From assembly GCA_031841125.1 (NCBI GenBank), contig CM063111.1, positions 43,350,955-43,414,954 of the forward strand: a stretch of DNA of 64,000 nt, in the 5' to 3' direction. The stretch is from Acanthococcus lagerstroemiae. Its lineage: Eukaryota > Arthropoda > Insecta > Hemiptera > Eriococcidae. A model generated the notes under the pieces. The model made no database searches and was not told the origin of the DNA. It saw only the letters and a list, made by a program, of their open reading frames with translations. Numbering within the stretch: the stretch's first letter is position 1; each line of letters begins with the position of its first letter. The position numbers and the translations under genes were made by a program. Positions 40,249-51,444 of this stretch are shown piece after piece.

Positions 40249-42767
40249 ATGATCGATAACACCTCTGGAAATGATGCTGATGCCGGGCAGTGGTGCTTGA
40301 TAGAAAGTGATCCCGGTGTTTTCACCGAATTGATTCGCGAATTTGGTAAGTAATTACTGATATTGGGAGGTCGAAGCTCAAATTCATTTTTATTCCTACA
40401 TGTAGTCAGCAAGTCGGTGTTATGTTACATATTTGTAGTTATTAGTGAAACTTGGATGAATTCTAAGGATATTCAATATTTTGGATTTCCGTAGGATGCA
40501 AAGGAGTACAGGTAGAAGAACTATGGAGTTTGGATTCAGAACAGCTGCTCGAACTTCGGTAAGAATTTTAGGATGATGTTACATAAATTATCCTGTTGTG
40601 CAAATTTTGATCCTAGGAATGAAAATCATGACTGCCTTTCTGGGTCTACTTTGATCTCACTGTGTCACGGTTTGCAGGCCCGTGCACGGGTTAATATTCC
40701 TGTTCAAGTGGGAGCCTAATGAAGAACCTACCGGTTCCTTAGTGCTGGATTCGAAAGCAGACAAAATATTTTTCGCTCGACAGGTATCCTTATAGCTTAT
40801 TACCTGATGATCGGGAACTGAAGCAGGATTAATAACTGATTCGATTTTGTCTTCAGGTCATCACTAACGCGTGCGCTACTCAAGCTATTCTTAGTATTCT
40901 ATTGAATTGTAAGCATCCGGATGTTGCACTTGGAAGCGTATTAGGTGAATTTAAAGAGTTCTGCCAGTCGTTTGACGCCACGATGAAAGGTTTAGCCTTA
41001 AGTAACATGCAAGCAATCAGAACTGTACATAATTCGTTCGCCAAGTAGGTTTTATGAATGGTTTAGTTGTGTTTCCCGGTTTATGCAACGTTATGGTTCA
41101 TTTGAGCTTTCCTTATTTCGTTTTTCTATTATCATTAGGCCTTCTCTTTTCGAATTTGATTCGAAATCGCCAAATAAATCTGAAGAAACGTATCACTTCG
41201 TTAGTTACGTTCCCATTGATGGAAGACTGTACGAGTTAGATGGATTGAAAGCTGGACCCCTGGATTTGGGGCCGATACCACCAAACGTAGACTGGTTCAC
41301 CTTCGTGAAGCCTATTATTGAAAATCGAATCAAACGGTATACTGTTGACATTTATCACTGAGCTCGTGTCGGCTTAAGAATCGAGAAACTAAATCAAGTT
41401 CTATTCTTCGTAGGTATAAAGAAGGAGAAATACATTTCAATTTGATGGCTATTGTTAGTGACAGAAAAGCGAAGTACGAGAAGAAGATTAAAGAACTCAA
41501 CAGAGAGATGCAAGTATGTACTGTGGCTTGTGCTCAAGATTTTAGTACTGACAAACTAATAGACTGTTCAATATTACCTTTTGCTCAGTGACTGAACACT
41601 AGCCGAAAGTTTGAGTATTTCCCCCCAAACCAATAGCTATTTCACATCTTTATTATAAGCAATAGCTGATCAGTGGCTCATGTTTGAATAGATTCCAATT
41701 TTTTCTTTTTGGTTTTTATTCTGAAAGGCTCTTGGAAGAATGAACTATATAAAATTAGGTTCATATGAAGACCACTTTTATTTTCCCTGGAGCATATTTG
41801 TTTTACTTTTGTGGATTCTGGAACGACTTCCACTTCCAGCCAGTGAGTGAAAGCGGATAACCATTAGCTGGCTCTTTTTGTGTATGTAGTCTTTAGCTGG
41901 CAGATTTTCAGAATCTGAATTACAAGCGAAATCTGTAATTGATGGGGCAATAGTTGATTTACGTGTATTCAAGGTTGCCAGTAATGGAGCCCGATTTTGA
42001 TATAATGCGCCCCTAGCCCAGTCATTGAGAAGCGTCCTCTCTCTTTTTGGAGATATTGAATTTTTTATTTCTTTATTAGCCTCTCATTTTTTAGCTTCGT
42101 TTTGTCAGACTGACGTATCGAGTTCCCTAGGAGGAGGGTTTCCATAACAAGGGCCAAATTTTACGGAGAATTCGTGAATGAAATAAGACTGAACACGACC
42201 AATTTGGACCGAAATAACTTAAATCCAGACGATGTCCGGAGCCGAGTTTTAGTGACTTCCGCTCCGAGGTCAACAACTGAAAAGCGTTTCCCGTCTCTAA
42301 TGTCAAGTCCAATATTTGAAGAAATTGCTTCGTTTTATCCTTTCTCGTCTCATGTTTCCGCGAGGTGTCCCCTTGGCCGAGTGCCACATGGTCATGCCTC
42401 CCGACCCAAGTAAATCTAACTCTGATTGCTAAAGCTTCACTCATCGGCACCCAATCCCGACCTGTACATTTGCAAGTTAATCTATCTGGTCGTTAATTCC
42501 TCGTTCCATGTGCTGTTTCAATAGGAAGGTGGCATGGAAACGGATGCCCAGCAGGCCGAGCTGGCGAAACTGCAAATGCTGATTGACGAAGAAGAAAATA
42601 AAATGAAACGATACAGAATCGAGAATATCAGACGGAAGCACAATTATCTACCCCTGATAGTTGAAATACTGAAAATACTAGCCAGCGAGAAAGAACTGAT
42701 TCCGCTATACGAAAAAGCGAAAACAAAATCAACCGTCAAAGTGGACGCCAAGAAGAATATCAAATGA
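40249..42767 (+). CDS. UCHL5: Ubiquitin C-terminal hydrolase L5 (UCH37)
   Basis: Seven exons, 40249-40345, 40495-40558, 40678-40783, 40857-41044, 41139-41336, 41414-41513 and 42525-42767, sum to 996 nt: 331 residues plus stop (human 329). The start is MIDNTSGNDADAGQWCLIES. Peptidase C12 catalytic residues are all visible: Gln89 (FFARQ), Cys95 (TNACATQAI), His171 (YHFVSYVP) and Asp186 (LYELDG). The C-terminal ULD/KEKE-like region has MKRYRIENIRRKHNYLPLIVEIL, the segment that binds ADRM1/Rpn13 and INO80G. UCHL5 trims ubiquitin chains at the 19S proteasome cap and also works in the INO80 complex. The last intron (1 kb) is the only long one. The gene is convergent with MTPAP. Confidence 0.97.
41514..42524. 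other. UCHL5 last intron
   Basis: One kb separates exons that join in phase 0. A minus ORF at 42127-42450 has no domain resemblance. The 42130-42420 stretch is less AT-rich than its surroundings and could be a decayed repeat, but no ends were found. Confidence 0.4.
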
Positions 42768-42902
42768 GCAAATCCACTCATACGAGTATCTCTAGAAGCC
42801 TGCCGAGACATCGATTATGAAGTCTGAATCGAAAACGTACTTTTATCGTTAAACATTCTTTAGAATCAGAGTAAGTTTTTAATTCTGTGCCTCGTGGTCG
42901 AT

Positions 42903-42913
42903 TCTCAATAAAA
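42903..42913 (+). promoter_or_regulatory. UCHL5 polyadenylation signal candidate
   Basis: AATAAA within ctcaataaaaatg lies about 140 nt after the UCHL5 stop, followed by a GT-rich stretch (tgtactggtgtc). It is the best candidate poly(A) signal, and stands ahead of the facing MTPAP 3' end. Confidence 0.55.
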
Positions 42914-43048
42914 ATGTACTGGTGTCAGCTACTTGTAAAAAAGTAAACTAGGTAAATTTGTTTGCCTAAGAAAACGAAGATGTATACACGTGAAAAACAA
43001 AAATTTTATACAAAAAATAAACACGCGTTACAAAATATCTAGCTTTGA

Positions 43049-44722
43049 CTATTTCTTCGGGTTATCCGATTCGAATAGCTTGTTAATCGAGACTCTGGAT
43101 CTGGCGCTTTTCATACCACCACGAGACGAGTACTTCGGCGGGTTCAGCTTCTGGCTCTGTATTAGATCTAGTAGTCCAAATTTTCCCCTCGCTGCTTCAT
43201 CCGAATTCAGCTTACATTCTATACTCCACGACGCGCTGCGACACTCCATTCGCAGTCTTTCACACTCTTCCGGACTGACATTTCTGCTCACATTCAAACC
43301 TTTCTCCAGCGGATTGACTATGTACATGGGCGCGTGGGCTGGTTTCGGTAACAAGGTGCCTGCGTTTAACGATATGGCGTACGACGGGAAGTCCAATGAC
43401 GCGTAAAATTCGAAAAATTTGTACAATAACGTCAATAAACTATCGTCGTTATTCTCCGTGTTCGGGTTCTCAAGTAGCCTAAGATCGGTCAAGAAGCCGC
43501 AGTCGTACTCTTCGATGAATTTGCTGTCTTGCGCTCGTTTGTACTTGACGAGTGTATCCATCGTCGGTATGATCTTCTCGTATTGTAGAAAGAATAAAAC
43601 CAACAAACTCAACGAGAAATTGGTAATCCACTTTCCGGGAGCCGGATTGGTGAGATTGACCTCTTTCGCCCAGTATCGCACGGTGAATATCAGAGGACGT
43701 ACTCTCCAATCATAAGCGCTGAGTAGATACAGAAGTTCGGTCATGTACACGCCACTCATATTGGTGCAAGAGAGATCACAGTCGATGCCAGTCAGTTCTT
43801 GCTTGTACTTCAATATAGGAACGCGTGCTCGGAGAATCCGTCTCACGTTGATACATCCGGGCAGAAAATGCTGTAATACATCGGCCACCATTTCTAAAAA
43901 CCGTTGATTCTGCGCCGAATCCATGCCGTTGATAGTTTTCACTTGATATATCAGTTTGCTTGGAATTTTGCGTGGTTTTGGCGAGTTCAGTTCCATCACC
44001 AAATCCAAGTCACAGTTCACTTTACCAAAGCTGTTGGTAGAAGAACCAAAAGGAATAACTCGGCAAGCTAGTAACATACTTTTAAAAGCGGTTTCCACCT
44101 GTAGAGCGGTAATGAACCTCAGTCTAATGGCAGTTTCATTAAGTTTGGTTCGGTTGTATAACAGCATCATGTCATCCGGAAACGAAGGTGATTCTGAAAA
44201 CATTCGTTCGAGCTCTACGGTAGAGGGCAACTCTGTTTCATAAATACGCAGTTCGGGTAAATCGGTTCGAGTTTGACCGCCTGCAAGATCAAGACGAAAC
44301 CACAGAAGCGGAGATTTGACTGGAATGACATCCGTCTTGGTCGAACAGGAGGCACTCTCTACAGCAGCCTCATAGCCGGCCTTGTCATCGTACTCGATTA
44401 ACAGAAAATTAGCTTTTTGATTGAAGTTATAGAAGAATGTATTCCTCACATTGCCGAAATTCAAACAGTGGGTGAGTAGATTCGTACAGGATTTCCGATC
44501 TTTTACCTGGACAATTACGCTACGACTGGCTTCTGATCTTCTCGTTTCTAAAATCTCGTCGAACGGAATGAACGATTTGAAGCGTTCAGCCGCCGTAGTT
44601 GATTTTACTGAGTCGAGATTCTCACTCAGTTTTCTGATGTGGATTCGCCGAACATTTGCTTTCACTTGTTTGGAGACAAGTAACAAGATTTGCCTGGTTA
44701 CCGTTCGTTTCAAGAAACACAT
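43049..44722 (-). CDS. MTPAP: Mitochondrial poly(A) RNA polymerase
   Basis: A single uninterrupted frame of 557 residues (human MTPAP 582) starts MCFLKRTVTRQILLLVSKQV. That start is a basic, hydrophobic N-terminus suited to mitochondrial import. Residues about 66-130 fit the RNA-recognition-like RL domain. The nucleotidyltransferase signature VIPFGSSTNSFGKVNCDLDL has GSS at 226-228 and catalytic Asp238 and Asp240. A third acidic position lies in TGIDCDLSCTN (Asp314/316). RYWAKEVNLTNPAPGKWITN and SLNAGTLLPKP follow in the central and PAP-associated regions. MTPAP adds the A-tails that complete stop codons and stabilise mitochondrial mRNAs. The gene lacks introns in a window where every other gene has many. 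The start is the first Met of the frame. Confidence 0.95.
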   Translation of the reverse strand: MCFLKRTVTRQILLLVSKQVKANVRRIHIRKLSENLDSVKSTTAAERFKSFIPFDEILETRRSEASRSVIVQVKDRKSCTNLLTHCLNFGNVRNTFFYNFNQKANFLLIEYDDKAGYEAAVESASCSTKTDVIPVKSPLLWFRLDLAGGQTRTDLPELRIYETELPSTVELERMFSESPSFPDDMMLLYNRTKLNETAIRLRFITALQVETAFKSMLLACRVIPFGSSTNSFGKVNCDLDLVMELNSPKPRKIPSKLIYQVKTINGMDSAQNQRFLEMVADVLQHFLPGCINVRRILRARVPILKYKQELTGIDCDLSCTNMSGVYMTELLYLLSAYDWRVRPLIFTVRYWAKEVNLTNPAPGKWITNFSLSLLVLFFLQYEKIIPTMDTLVKYKRAQDSKFIEEYDCGFLTDLRLLENPNTENNDDSLLTLLYKFFEFYASLDFPSYAISLNAGTLLPKPAHAPMYIVNPLEKGLNVSRNVSPEECERLRMECRSASWSIECKLNSDEAARGKFGLLDLIQSQKLNPPKYSSRGGMKSARSRVSINKLFESDNPKK

Positions 44723-45261
44723 TTGTAAGATTGGTATAGCGAATAACGTAGTGGAGAAACCAATGACTCAATCAGAATAGAAAACATTCACGACATTAAA
44801 AAAAAAAAATGAATTTTTAAGGTGATCATCCTTTGCCCGGTATTGCAAGGATTTAAGGATCTTCCTGGTTGAACATAATCAGCCCGAGGAGTTATCATCT
44901 TATCAAACATCATTCATGCGGCTTTCTTCTTAGAACACGCAAATTATTGAACACTTATAGAAAGAGAATGACGATTTTTTGCAGTGTACTGCAGCTTGCA
45001 GCCAGCCGAAAACCGATTCAGCTGATTCAGCCGTACGAACAGCAGCCGTCTTTGATCGGCTTTTAAAGCTAGCGGTTAGCCAGCTTTTCCGAAAGCAGTT
45101 AAGCCAATCAAAAGCCGATAAATATTCGAAGCAGCAGAACAGCAGAAGCCAATGGAATTCCCCCCCCCCCTTTAACTCATGCAGCAAAAGTGCGAAAATT
45201 TCAGACAGCAAAAATTATGTTTATTCAAATTTAATGTTTCAGAGATGAGATTTCTGTGAAT

Positions 45262-46127
45262 TAGAGAAGCAAATTATCGGACATTTTCCTTATCAATATC
45301 GATAGTTATCAAGAGTTTTGGGAGGAAATATTGATAGTATCGATGATAGTTTTCACACCGAAGCAAAACCATCTAAATAATACAACGAAATGACCAAGAG
45401 GCTGCTAAAGTTGCATTCAATTATTATAGAGACTAGAGAGATTTTCAAGTTTTATATCCAATTCATTATGCTAGGGATCAATTTTATACAGGATTAAATT
45501 TTGTGTACATTTTAGTACATCAATTCCGTTTTGTGAAATTTCTATTACTAACAAGCTACCTAACTCACTCCACTAATCTGAGAATATAACTTCTGAAAAT
45601 AGAGTTTGTGACCAAAATAATTTGAAACGGTTAACAGTTGTTATTGGTCAAATTTCCTTCAGCAATTTAAACGGTTATTGGTTATTGGCCAGAACATCCT
45701 TACCCTGTTGAATTGGTCATAACTGTTCTGACCGTTTATGACCATTTCAAAATCATAACTCTCCATTTATAATCGTTTCATAGCCGATTAAAAAAAAAAA
45801 CAAAAAAAAAACAACGGTCCAAACAGTTATTGGTCAATAAATAATTTTTTTAAACGGTCAACGGTTATTGGTCAACAACATTTTTTTGTTTTGGTTAACG
45901 GTTATAACAGTTATAATAACTGTAATAACTGTTATTTCACAAACCCTATCTGAAAAAAAAAAATATATTATATAGAATGACAAATTTTCATGCACAAATT
46001 GCAACAATTATATATGATGAAACACAATCAACGGATAGTTAACGATAGTTTCGCCGTTATCAATAGTTCACGATAGTTACAAACTACCTATAAGTTATCG
46101 ATAGTATCAATAACTTTTACATCTCTA
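45262..46127. mobile_element. hAT element, 8-bp TSD ctgtgaat (middle of nest)
   Basis: Flanked by exact ctgtgaat at 45254-45261 and 46128-46135. It starts TAGAGAAGCAAATTATCGG and ends AACTTTTACATCTCTA. Subterminal CGATAGTTATCGATAGTATC words occur at both ends. There is no ORF. It contains the inner element 45600-45948. Confidence 0.88.
45600..45948. mobile_element. hAT MITE, 8-bp TSD tctgaaaa (innermost of nest)
   Basis: It starts TAGAGTTTGTGACC and ends TTTCACAAACCCTA, with exact tctgaaaa at 45592-45599 and 45949-45956. The interior is built of AACGGTTATTGGTC-type words. It is 349 bp with no coding capacity. Confidence 0.9.
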
Positions 46128-46706
46128 CTGTGAATCAGTGTAATCTATGATGCAAAAGAGTGACGTTTTTGAACTCTGTGGTTCATTCTATACTGAAATG
46201 ACATATAACTTGCCAATTAAGCCGTTAGCCAACCATGAATGGCTAGTAGCAGCTGATAACATGGGGAAAAGCCATTCGTAAGCTGATTCCCAACAGCCAA
46301 TGCGGAAGTTTAAGCCAATCAGTAACGGCTTATCTCCCCTGTTTTCAACTTTCAGGGTTTTAAGGTACCTAATAAGCTTCAGCTTTTTTGAAGCTGTATA
46401 GATTCGTAGATTCGGCAGCAAGCTAAAACGAAATAAAGCCGTTTATATCTTCTTCTATTTTTTCTTTTTTTTTTCTTTTTTTTTTTCGGAGCAGATGGTA
46501 ATGTTACAAAAATTTGATTTTTGATTCTTTGGGCGTGTAAATCGTAATTCGACTTTTCGAACAGATTTTTCAAAAATGCTCCAATGATCTGGAGGGGAAA
46601 ATTTTGAAGGCCCGATACCTTGAGAGTTGGCGAGCGCGAGAGATCTGTTTCTCTACAAAAGTAGGAAGGCGAATCGTTGTTTTGGCTTTTGTAGATGGAG
46701 ATTGGT

Positions 46707-48080
46707 GTATACAGGGTTATTCGGTTTATCTCGCTGCATAGGGGAACACCGCATGTTGCGTGGTGACAGAGATGGGCGTTGTTCACTACTTAATGAACTT
46801 GCTCTTGCTCTTGTTCTTTTCCATTTTTAGTGAACTAGTTCTTGCTCTTGTTCACTTGGTCTTCCAACTGATCTAGTTCATCGTTTGTTCATTAAAAAGA
46901 CCCTTTGCTCTTGGTCTTGCGCATTTAAAAATAGGGTTTTTGTACAAACAAATTGCGAGCAAAAATATTTTTTGGTTGAGTAATAGCCTACAACTGAAAA
47001 CTAGGCTGTTGCCCAAACAATTTTTTGAATCCCCATTGAAATCCTATGAGATTGTTGATAAAATTTACGCATCAAATAAAAATTCAATAGTGTTATAATT
47101 TGTAATTTTAACTCTGAAACCACTATGAAAGTTGAAACTAAAGTCTGGAAAGTGGAAGTGTACAAGAAAAAGCCAAAAAAAGAAAATTGCGGAAAAATAG
47201 ATGAACAAAGAATTAACAAGTTGATCAGGTCCAAAAATCGTGAACTAGTTCTTGTTCTTTTTTTGGGGAGATGAACTAGTTTAGAACTAAGTTCACCAAA
47301 TAGTGAACAAAAGCAAGTGAACAACTTGTTCTTTAAGAGCAACACCCATCTCTGCGTGGTGATATGAATAAGCCGGCATAGGATGGCCGTCTATGAATAT
47401 TAGAACGCAACATTACTGGGCTCCGTCTGGCGCTGTTACGGACAACAGAAAAAGCAAAGAAAAATTATTCGGGGAAACTCCCGATAATTTTCAAAGCATT
47501 CCTTAAGAAATTTTCAAGAAAGATTCCTTTTATGTTCGAAGAAAAAGCCCGAGGAAGTTTATCGAAAATTTATTATTAAGGAAAAATTTCCGATCATTTT
47601 CAAAGGATTTCATCGGGCTTCATTGAAGAAATCTCTGATGATTTGAGGAGAATTTTTTTTGGAGATTTTAGGGCGAATCTCCAATCATGCCAAAGGATGT
47701 TATTGAAAATTACTAAGAAGTACCTGATGATTTTTAAAGGATTTCTTCATAAGATGATTTCCAGAGATTTTCATCGGAAATCTTTGGGATAAATTACCGA
47801 TAATTTTAGAAGAATTTCATCAAAGAAGTTAAGGGAAGAATCCGAAAATTTTCGAAGAATTTTATCGGAAATCTTTGGAGAAAATTTCCAGTATTTTCCA
47901 ACAAATAAATTTTCCGATACTTCTTGAAATTCGGTGGAAAACTTCATCAGTTTTTGAAATTAATCAAAAGTTTTCAGGAAAAATGTTCGATAATCTCAGA
48001 GGAATTTCATACGAAGCTTCAGGGAAAATCTCCTAGGGATTTTTAAAGAATTTCGTCAGAAATTTTTATGAAAAAATTTG
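46707..48080. repeat. Dispersed repeat with minisatellite body, copy 2
   Basis: It has the same head (GTATACAGGGTTATTCGGTT, then GGCTCCGTCTGGCGCTGTTA) and the same CCGATAATTTTC/CATCGGAAAT body as 21103-22430, in the same orientation. The head is split by the hAT element 46767-47354; removing that element restores collinearity with copy 1. The body is shorter and more decayed than copy 1. Confidence 0.75.
46767..47354. mobile_element. hAT MITE, 8-bp TSD cgtggtga
   Basis: It begins CAGAGATGGGCGTTGTTC and ends GAGCAACACCCATCTCTG, with exact cgtggtga on both sides (46759-46766 and 47355-47362). The undisturbed homologous site near 21145 (tgttgcatggttatatgaa) confirms the insertion point. The interior has GAACTAGTTCTTGTTCTT repeats in both orientations. 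It is 588 bp with no ORF. Confidence 0.95.
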
Positions 48081-48139
48081 TTTATATAAACAAAATTTTT
48101 AATATAAGAACTTTTCCTATTTTAAATTATTTATCCCAC

Positions 48140-49480
48140 AGACAATGATAAGACGTCTGTGATTTATCCTCGAATTTTAACAACGCAACAAATATCACTG
48201 ATTCTAAGTAAAGAATATAGACTGAACATTCCTTGTTGCAACAAGCTGGAAACTAGCGCTGTAGCTTCATTAATTCGACCACTAGAGTGCGTGATATTAG
48301 AAAAAACGTTATCTAAGTTACCCCTGGATTATCAATGTTACTCCCGGAATAAAATAATAAACAAAAAATGTTCCTACACATTTTCCCCTAGAATGCGTAT
48401 TTGTTGAATAAATTAATATCAAACGTTGAGAAGTTTCCTCCATGTGTACATTTAATTATTGTAATCGATGCAATGTAGACATCGCGCACGCATGAATACA
48501 TTGATTTCTATTTACTTTGTCAAACAATTTATACGTCTGACGTCGATGGATACCAATACTCCGATTGAAGAAGGACCCACCAAAACATTTCCTCAGAACG
48601 AGAGGAAAGGGTTACTAATGAAAGTCATGCCACTTAAAGAGAACGCTGACGTGGTGTGGGAAGGGATATTGGAAATTTTGTTTGGCTGACTTCAAGATTT
48701 CTGAAAGTTGATGGAGTTTCGAGTTGGAATGGTTTCATAGAAACATCTATGCGGCCAGAGGAATATGAACAATCGAATATCGTATTCTTTCCTTTCATTA
48801 TGTCACCTCCAAGCAACTATAATACAATATACTCAGCATTATTCTTTGCGTTGCAAGATAATAATACTATTAGCACAGAAGCCGTTATTGTCACATTTGA
48901 TCTGCCACTTTATATAAAGGCGAAAGAAATGTCCACTCACTACCAGAAGAAATGTTCACCCGATATTTTATTCGGCTTGGTGGATTCCATCTATTAATGG
49001 CTTCCCTAGGAGCAATTGGCTTCATCATGAACGGAAGTGGTATAAAAGAGTTACCTACTGGGAACAAATTTTGCCCCAAATTCTGTTGACAAAATGTTGA
49101 CCGGTCACGCGTTTGCTCAAAGTATTCGAGGTCATTTCTTAACCTACGACTCCTAGAGTGAAAACGAAGAAATAAAAAAATTAATAAATTCCAATGAATT
49201 TATCTGGCCATTTAAAAGTGAGCTTTTAAGTGACTTGCCCAACAATTTAAGACTCATGTGCTTAACCAGAATTACCATTCTTAAAAACTGGGCAAAATAA
49301 AAATGGTTTGATTTTTACTAGACATTTTCACGTATCGCAATACGAAAACATTTTGTGGTTAACCCATTGTGAAGATGGTGGAAAACTGTTTTGTTGGCCA
49401 TGTCCATTATTTGTCACAGAAAAGGATAAATGCATATGGAATCAGCCTACATAGGGATACAACAACTTGAATAATTTGAT
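48140..49480 (+). pseudogene. Decayed transposon-type ORFs, including a TTF zinc-finger piece
   Basis: A plus-strand remnant with several stops. 48656-48997 reads VSSWNGFIETSMRPEEYEQS, then NIVFFPFIMSPPSNYNTIYSAL, then AVIVTFDLPLYIKAKEM; 49005-49135 continues GFIMNGSGIKEL and PNSVDKMLTGHAFAQSIRGHF in a shifted frame. I recall this as a repeat-associated protein family widespread in invertebrates. About 49330-49430 reads YENILWLTHCEDGGKLFCWPCPLFV, the TTF/ZMYM1-type zinc finger at the N-terminus of some hAT transposases. The two parts may be separate insertions or a capture. Confidence 0.6.
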
Positions 49481-49543
49481 CAATGCCTTTTTATAGTAGC
49501 ATGTTTCATACTTTTATTCTGATTCTTACTTTACCTCCACGCT

Positions 49544-49903
49544 CAGGGACGTACCAATTGGGGGGGAGGCAACTTACCCCCCGTAGGAATTTCTCACTCA
49601 GCAGTTGAGAAAATTTTCGATTTCAGTCAGGCGGAGTTGGGAAAATGCATCATGTCAAAAGGTTTTTTTTGCTTTAATACTTGGGAATTGAGTTGAGAAG
49701 TTGAAGAAAAATCTAATAAGTGTCGAAAGTGTTTTTTTTTTTTGCTTTGATATTTTGGAATTTTGAGTTGAGTCAGTTGGAAAATCCAACAAGTTCAAAG
49801 GTTTTTTTTTTTTGCTTTGATACGTGAGAACTTTGAGTTTAAGTCTACACAATTTTTGTCCCCCCCCCCCTGTTCGCAGGAAAAACTCTTTGGTACATCC
49901 CTA
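49544..49903. mobile_element. hAT MITE with near-exact 8-bp TSD
   Basis: The ends CAGGGACGTACCAA and TTGGTACATCCCTA form inverted repeats. Flanks are tccacgct (49536-49543) and tctacgct (49904-49911), one mismatch. Inside are three tandem copies of a unit of about 70 bp: a T-run, then GCTTTGATA..TTGGAATTTTGAGTT and GTTGGAAAATCCAACAAG. It is related in inverted orientation to 59969-60194. Confidence 0.72.
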
Positions 49904-49911
49904 TCTACGCT

Positions 49912-51444
49912 TATCGTTTACCTTTTAGAAAAGGTCACCGCACACCATTGTTTTTGATTGGTGCAAGGATGCGTGCCGTATACACAACAAATGGCAATAC
50001 TGAAGCAATTCTAATCCCTAAACACAATCCAGGTACTAGATCGTAGTAACTGGCGCATGTGATAGCACAATTTTCAAAAATTCTCTGGAGAACTAAATTA
50101 TCGAAGGTGTTTCATTCGTAGTCGTGGATATCGCAGTGCTTTCGCTATTGATAAGATGTCTACTTTCATGGATAAAAGTCGTCCCCCTCCCTAAATTTTG
50201 ATGTCCTTCTTTGTAAACTTGTTGAATGTTCTCTTCTACATACGAACTAAGATGGTACCGGTATAAGTATTGTGGGGGAGGGAAGCCACCTTGATATTCT
50301 CGCTTCCCGAAGAATGCATGACCTAGAGTGAACCTATATTGATCTTTTGGGCTTTTTCATACTCCAAAATGAGCAAAATGGTGAATATTGAAATTACTCT
50401 AAGATGTTCCAACCTTCAAACCATGAAACGTGTAAGTGGGTTAATATGAATATCAAAGTCACGTCACTGATGGAAAGTATCAGTTCGTAAAATTAAATGG
50501 TCCGTTAAGAAAATTGTATTAATGCTAAGAATACGCGAAATCAAAATCTTATCTAAGTAGTTCAATTAATTGAACGCATAAACAACCACAGTTATCAATA
50601 TGATTGTATGTGGATGATTGACAGCAGACCACATTTATGCTAATGGTTAGCGGAGACGCGCGTGGATTTGCAACCAAAGATTAAAAAGTACTTTATTTCC
50701 TGCACTTTCAGATGGTGCGATTGAGCTGACCCAGATCAACTGACCAGTTTCACATTAAGCTATACGATCGGATTTGCTGACGAAAATGAGCCCAGATACC
50801 GAGCTTTCATTTTCTTTTACCACATGGCCAGTTTTCTTTTTCTGGATTGCCAGTTACAGGGTTCGACTTTAGAAGTGAAATTTATATTATGCAGCACGAT
50901 CAAATTGACGAATGAATTTTTCACTGCCCAGGGGGAGAATGCTGATATCTGTTTCCTGCTGCAATTTCTACTCTTATCAGTTTGTAAAATGTGGCGAATC
51001 CTTGGTATAATTTGATAATCATAGCTTCGAAGAAGCGCCATCTATACATTTATACTCTAGATTATGGGCCTATAATCACCGATTGGTTAATTTCTTTCCC
51101 GTCGGTCTTGAAGAGCAGGTACGTACGTTCAGCTTTTACGTGAGACTGAACTTAAGAATTCGATAACTAGCGAACTATTTTTTTTATATTTCTTGTTAAG
51201 TTGTAAATTGAATGCGAATAATTCAGATCCGCAAAAATGTTTCCAAATTCTGTTCTTGTTTCTAGAAAAGTGAAATGCAACTACGGCGCGAAATTTAGAA
51301 TTTGACGTCTAATATTTATTCACAGTTGTAAGTACATAATATTATTTAATGAACGCGAAACTTAATTATTAAGGTATGTGAGATTTGGTCGCGTGAACAG
51401 ATGAACAAGTGAACATATATTCTAGTATAAGGAATTAAAGTTGA
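49912..51444. other. Intergenic region, no gene recognised
   Basis: AT-rich sequence with short ORFs only. Overlapping plus and minus ORFs at 50817-51041 are mutual shadows with no domain resemblance. Confidence 0.4.

Larger units (their letters stand above)
44980..46344. mobile_element. hAT-like element of the AAGCCAATC family, host of two nested hATs
   Basis: Read on the minus strand from 46344 it begins CAGGGGAGATAAGCCGTTAC. It then tracks the element at 37091 almost word for word (CATTGGCT, GAATGGCTTTTCC, CATTCATGGTTGGCT, GGCTTAAT, CATCATAGAT). On the left, 44990-45150 matches the other end of that family (AAGCCAATCAAAAGCCGATA). It is interrupted by 45262-46127. Ends are eroded and no target duplication could be confirmed. 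Confidence 0.75.

Noticed and set aside
42127..42450. 107-codon minus ORF in the UCHL5 intron
   Set aside because: No recognised motifs; probably chance or a decayed repeat.
44930..45248. Overlapping short ORFs on both strands
   Set aside because: They fall inside the eroded AAGCCAATC-family hAT element and have no coding resemblance.
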